A stretch of DNA of 64,000 nucleotides from Rhizobium sp. BK602 (GTDB lineage: Bacteria > Pseudomonadota > Alphaproteobacteria > Rhizobiales > Rhizobiaceae), in the NCBI RefSeq assembly GCF_014195095.1, contig NZ_JACIBC010000002.1, positions 310,001-374,000 of the forward strand. The letters are read 5' to 3'. Below the pieces are notes generated by a model that was given only the letters and a program-made list of their open reading frames with translations, was not told the origin of the DNA and ran no database searches. A program made the translations under genes and the position numbers. Every line of letters begins with the position of its first letter. Within the stretch, counting starts at the first letter, position 1. This document shows positions 62,568 through 64,000 of this stretch, in pieces.

Positions 62568-63656
62568 ATGAACATGACCGTCTCCCTCCGCCATCAGCAC
62601 CTGGATCAGATGCAGCCCTGGAGCGACAGGCAGCATCTGCTCGAATGCCTCTCGGCAACCCCGGAAGCGCCCGATGTGATGACCTTCACATTCCGCTCCG
62701 ACAAGGACAACTGGTTCCGCTATCTGCCCGGCCAGTTCGTCACCCTGGAGCTGCCGACGGCTCCGGAGCCGGTCATGCGCACCTATACGCTCTCCTCCAC
62801 GCCGTCGCGGCCCTTCTCGGTCGCAGTCACGGTGAAGGCGCAGAAGGACAGCATCGGCACGCGCTGGATGTTCGAGAACCTGAAGCCGGGCATGCGCATC
62901 AAGGCTTTCGGTCCGCTCGGCGACTTCACCCACATCCGCCATCCCGGCGAGAAATATCTCTTCGTCTCGGCCGGCTCCGGCATCACGCCGATGATGGCGA
63001 TGACGCGCTACATGTCCGACACCGCGCCGCTGTCCGACATCACCTTCGTCAACTGCGCGCGCAGCCCATCCGACATCATTTTCCGCTCGGAGCTGGAATA
63101 TCTCGCCCGCTTCATGCCAAATCTCGATCTCGGCTTCATCGTCGAGGGCTGCGGCCGCACCGATCTCTGGTCGGGCCTGAAGGGCCGCATCGACAAGGCG
63201 AAGATCGCGCTGCTGGCGCCGGATTTCATGGACCGCACGATCTTCTGCTGCGGCCCGGAAGTCTTCATGGATGCGGTGCGCTCCATGCTCGAGGCTCATG
63301 GCTTCGACATGTCGCGCTACCACCAGGAAAGCTTCCAGCCGGCGCAGGCGGCAACGCCGCTCGCCGAGGTCAGCGACGACGCATCGGCCGAGGCGGCCAC
63401 CTCGATCCGCTTCACCATGGCCGGCAAGGATGTCGCCTGTGCGCCGGGCCAGACGATCCTGCAGGCGGCGCGGGGCGCCGGCGTGCGGATCGGCGCGGCC
63501 TGCGAATCCGGCCTGTGCGGCACATGCCGGGTGCTGAAGCTTTCGGGCGAAGTCGAGATGAACCACAATGGCGGCATTCTCGATGACGAGGTCGACGAGG
63601 GCTACATCCTCGCCTGCTGTTCCCGTCCGAAGACGGATGTGCAGATCGAAGCCTGA
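62568..63656 (+). CDS. Ferredoxin-NAD(P)H reductase with C-terminal 2Fe-2S ferredoxin (GbcB-like)
   Basis: A 362-residue electron supplier for the Rieske oxygenase. An FAD/NAD(P) reductase module comes first ('GQFVTLELP', 'MRTYTLSSTPSRP', 'FVSAGSGITPMMAMTRYM', 'IFCCGPEVFMDAVRSML'). A plant-type ferredoxin follows at the C-terminus, with C-x4-C-x2-C in 'GAACESGLCGTCRVL' and the last Cys in 'YILACCSRP'. It starts 3 bases after the oxygenase stop, so they are one operon. The order matches gbcAB. Confidence 0.9.
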   Translation: MNMTVSLRHQHLDQMQPWSDRQHLLECLSATPEAPDVMTFTFRSDKDNWFRYLPGQFVTLELPTAPEPVMRTYTLSSTPSRPFSVAVTVKAQKDSIGTRWMFENLKPGMRIKAFGPLGDFTHIRHPGEKYLFVSAGSGITPMMAMTRYMSDTAPLSDITFVNCARSPSDIIFRSELEYLARFMPNLDLGFIVEGCGRTDLWSGLKGRIDKAKIALLAPDFMDRTIFCCGPEVFMDAVRSMLEAHGFDMSRYHQESFQPAQAATPLAEVSDDASAEAATSIRFTMAGKDVACAPGQTILQAARGAGVRIGAACESGLCGTCRVLKLSGEVEMNHNGGILDDEVDEGYILACCSRPKTDVQIEA

Positions 63657-63672
63657 GGCATGGTGATGAAAC

Positions 63673-63701
63673 GATAGGGCGCTTCGACGAGGCGCTCTAT
63701 C
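63673..63701 (+). terminator. Hairpin after the reductase gene
   Basis: GATAGGGCGC (63673-63682) pairs with GCGCTCTATC (63692-63701) with one G-T pair. No clear T-run follows, so it is a weak terminator or part of the neighbouring repeat. Confidence 0.5.
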
Positions 63702-63714
63702 CCATTGCCTTCAT

Positions 63715-63758
63715 GCAATTCCCGATGACAAGCTGCTGCGCGCTTTTCCCGGAATTGC
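63715..63758 (-). repeat. Rhizobial intergenic palindromic repeat, copy 2 (reverse)
   Basis: The reverse complement reads GCAATTCC..GGAAAAG..GGGAATTGC and matches the element after atpF (16193-16236). It ends two bases before the stop codon of the last minus-strand gene. Confidence 0.65.
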
Positions 63759-63759
63759 C

Positions 63760-64000
63760 CTAGAAATCCTGGTAGTTCAACTCATTGATCTCGACCGCCG
63801 GCCGTTGCGGCGTCGAAGCCGTGACCACGGGGTCGATCAGCAGCGAAGCCAGCGTCTGCAGCGGCTCGACGCAGCTCGGCGCCTTGGCGATCAGCTCGGG
63901 CGCCGGCATCGGCTTGGCGGGCAGCAGCTCGCCCTGCGGCCAGATCTTGGCGAGCTGCACCTTCGTCATCGCCGCCACATTGACATCGATGTCCGTCAGC
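63760..64000 (-). CDS. C-terminal end of an unknown protein (gene begins after the window)
   Basis: The minus-strand frame is open from 64000 to a stop at 63760, giving about 79 residues with 'AAMTKVQLAKIWPQGELLPA', 'IAKAPSCVEPLQTLASLLID' and ending 'VEINELNYQDF'. It is Pro/Ala/Leu-rich with one Cys. A GTG at 63978 could be an internal start, but the frame continues past it. I do not recognise the family. Confidence 0.55.
   Translation of the reverse strand, partial: LTDIDVNVAAMTKVQLAKIWPQGELLPAKPMPAPELIAKAPSCVEPLQTLASLLIDPVVTASTPQRPAVEINELNYQDF

Noticed and set aside
61218..63566. 782-codon open frame antisense to the Rieske oxygenase and reductase
   Set aside because: Shadow of two unmistakable genes; no start signal or motif.

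Overview
This window reads as an ordinary chromosomal segment of a Rhizobiaceae alphaproteobacterium (Rhizobium/Agrobacterium-like). The evidence is the GC-rich coding with long antisense shadow frames, the F0 part of ATP synthase as its own atpI-atpB-atpE-atpF'-atpF operon, several families confined to or typical of rhizobia (DUF1217, DUF6101, an HPE1-like secreted protein), rhizobial intergenic palindromes, and CtrA-type TTAA-N7-TTAA boxes. No rRNA, tRNA, CRISPR, prophage, IS element or integrase was found. Genus and species cannot be fixed from sequence reading alone.

Layout. 1-1.3 kb: end of argG and an exported PRC-barrel protein. 1.5-5.8 kb: a De Ley-Doudoroff galactose/galactonate operon on the minus strand (SDR dehydrogenase, DgoK, DgoA, SMP-30 lactonase) facing an IclR regulator, with a readable promoter and operator between them; the dehydratase step is absent here. 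6-12 kb: LuxR solo, a long intergenic region with a candidate sigma-54 promoter, Mrp, CorA, Kup. 12-16.2 kb: SleB-type cell wall hydrolase and the F0 operon. 16.3-26 kb: housekeeping and small genes (APH-type kinase, rnhB, radical SAM protein, glycosyltransferase-like protein, moaB-ispE-TPR operon, polyprenyl diphosphate synthase, DUF2007, TrmN6-like methyltransferase). 26.2-29.6 kb: an extremely methionine-rich small protein, an XRE-cupin regulator, an S49 protease and a ParDE-type toxin-antitoxin pair. 29.7-38 kb: glyQ and glyS, separated by lemA, a class-I-like EPSP synthase, a DUF2207 membrane protein and a DUF559 gene bracketed by repeats. 38-49.8 kb: chemotaxis receptor, HPE1-like protein, purD, tex, a cyclopropane synthase family enzyme, two paralogous lipoproteins, MipA/OmpV, ubiA, DUF6101. 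50-57.8 kb: a six-repeat DUF1217 protein, a second-type class B penicillin-binding protein behind tandem CtrA boxes, and an FtsK translocase without a membrane domain. 58-64 kb: FAD-linked D-2-hydroxyacid dehydrogenase, Sua5, then a cobalamin riboswitch leading into a Rieske oxygenase/reductase pair of the glycine-betaine demethylase type, and the end of an unknown gene.

The most interesting items are the B12 riboswitch ahead of a Rieske N-demethylase-type operon, the 46% methionine protein, the two overlapping CtrA boxes before the PBP, and a possible sigma-54-driven transcript with no recognisable gene between luxR and mrp. Starts were often moved inward from the longest reading frame where a Shine-Dalgarno sequence and family length agreed. 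Family assignments are from recognised motifs and memory of the families, not from database searches.
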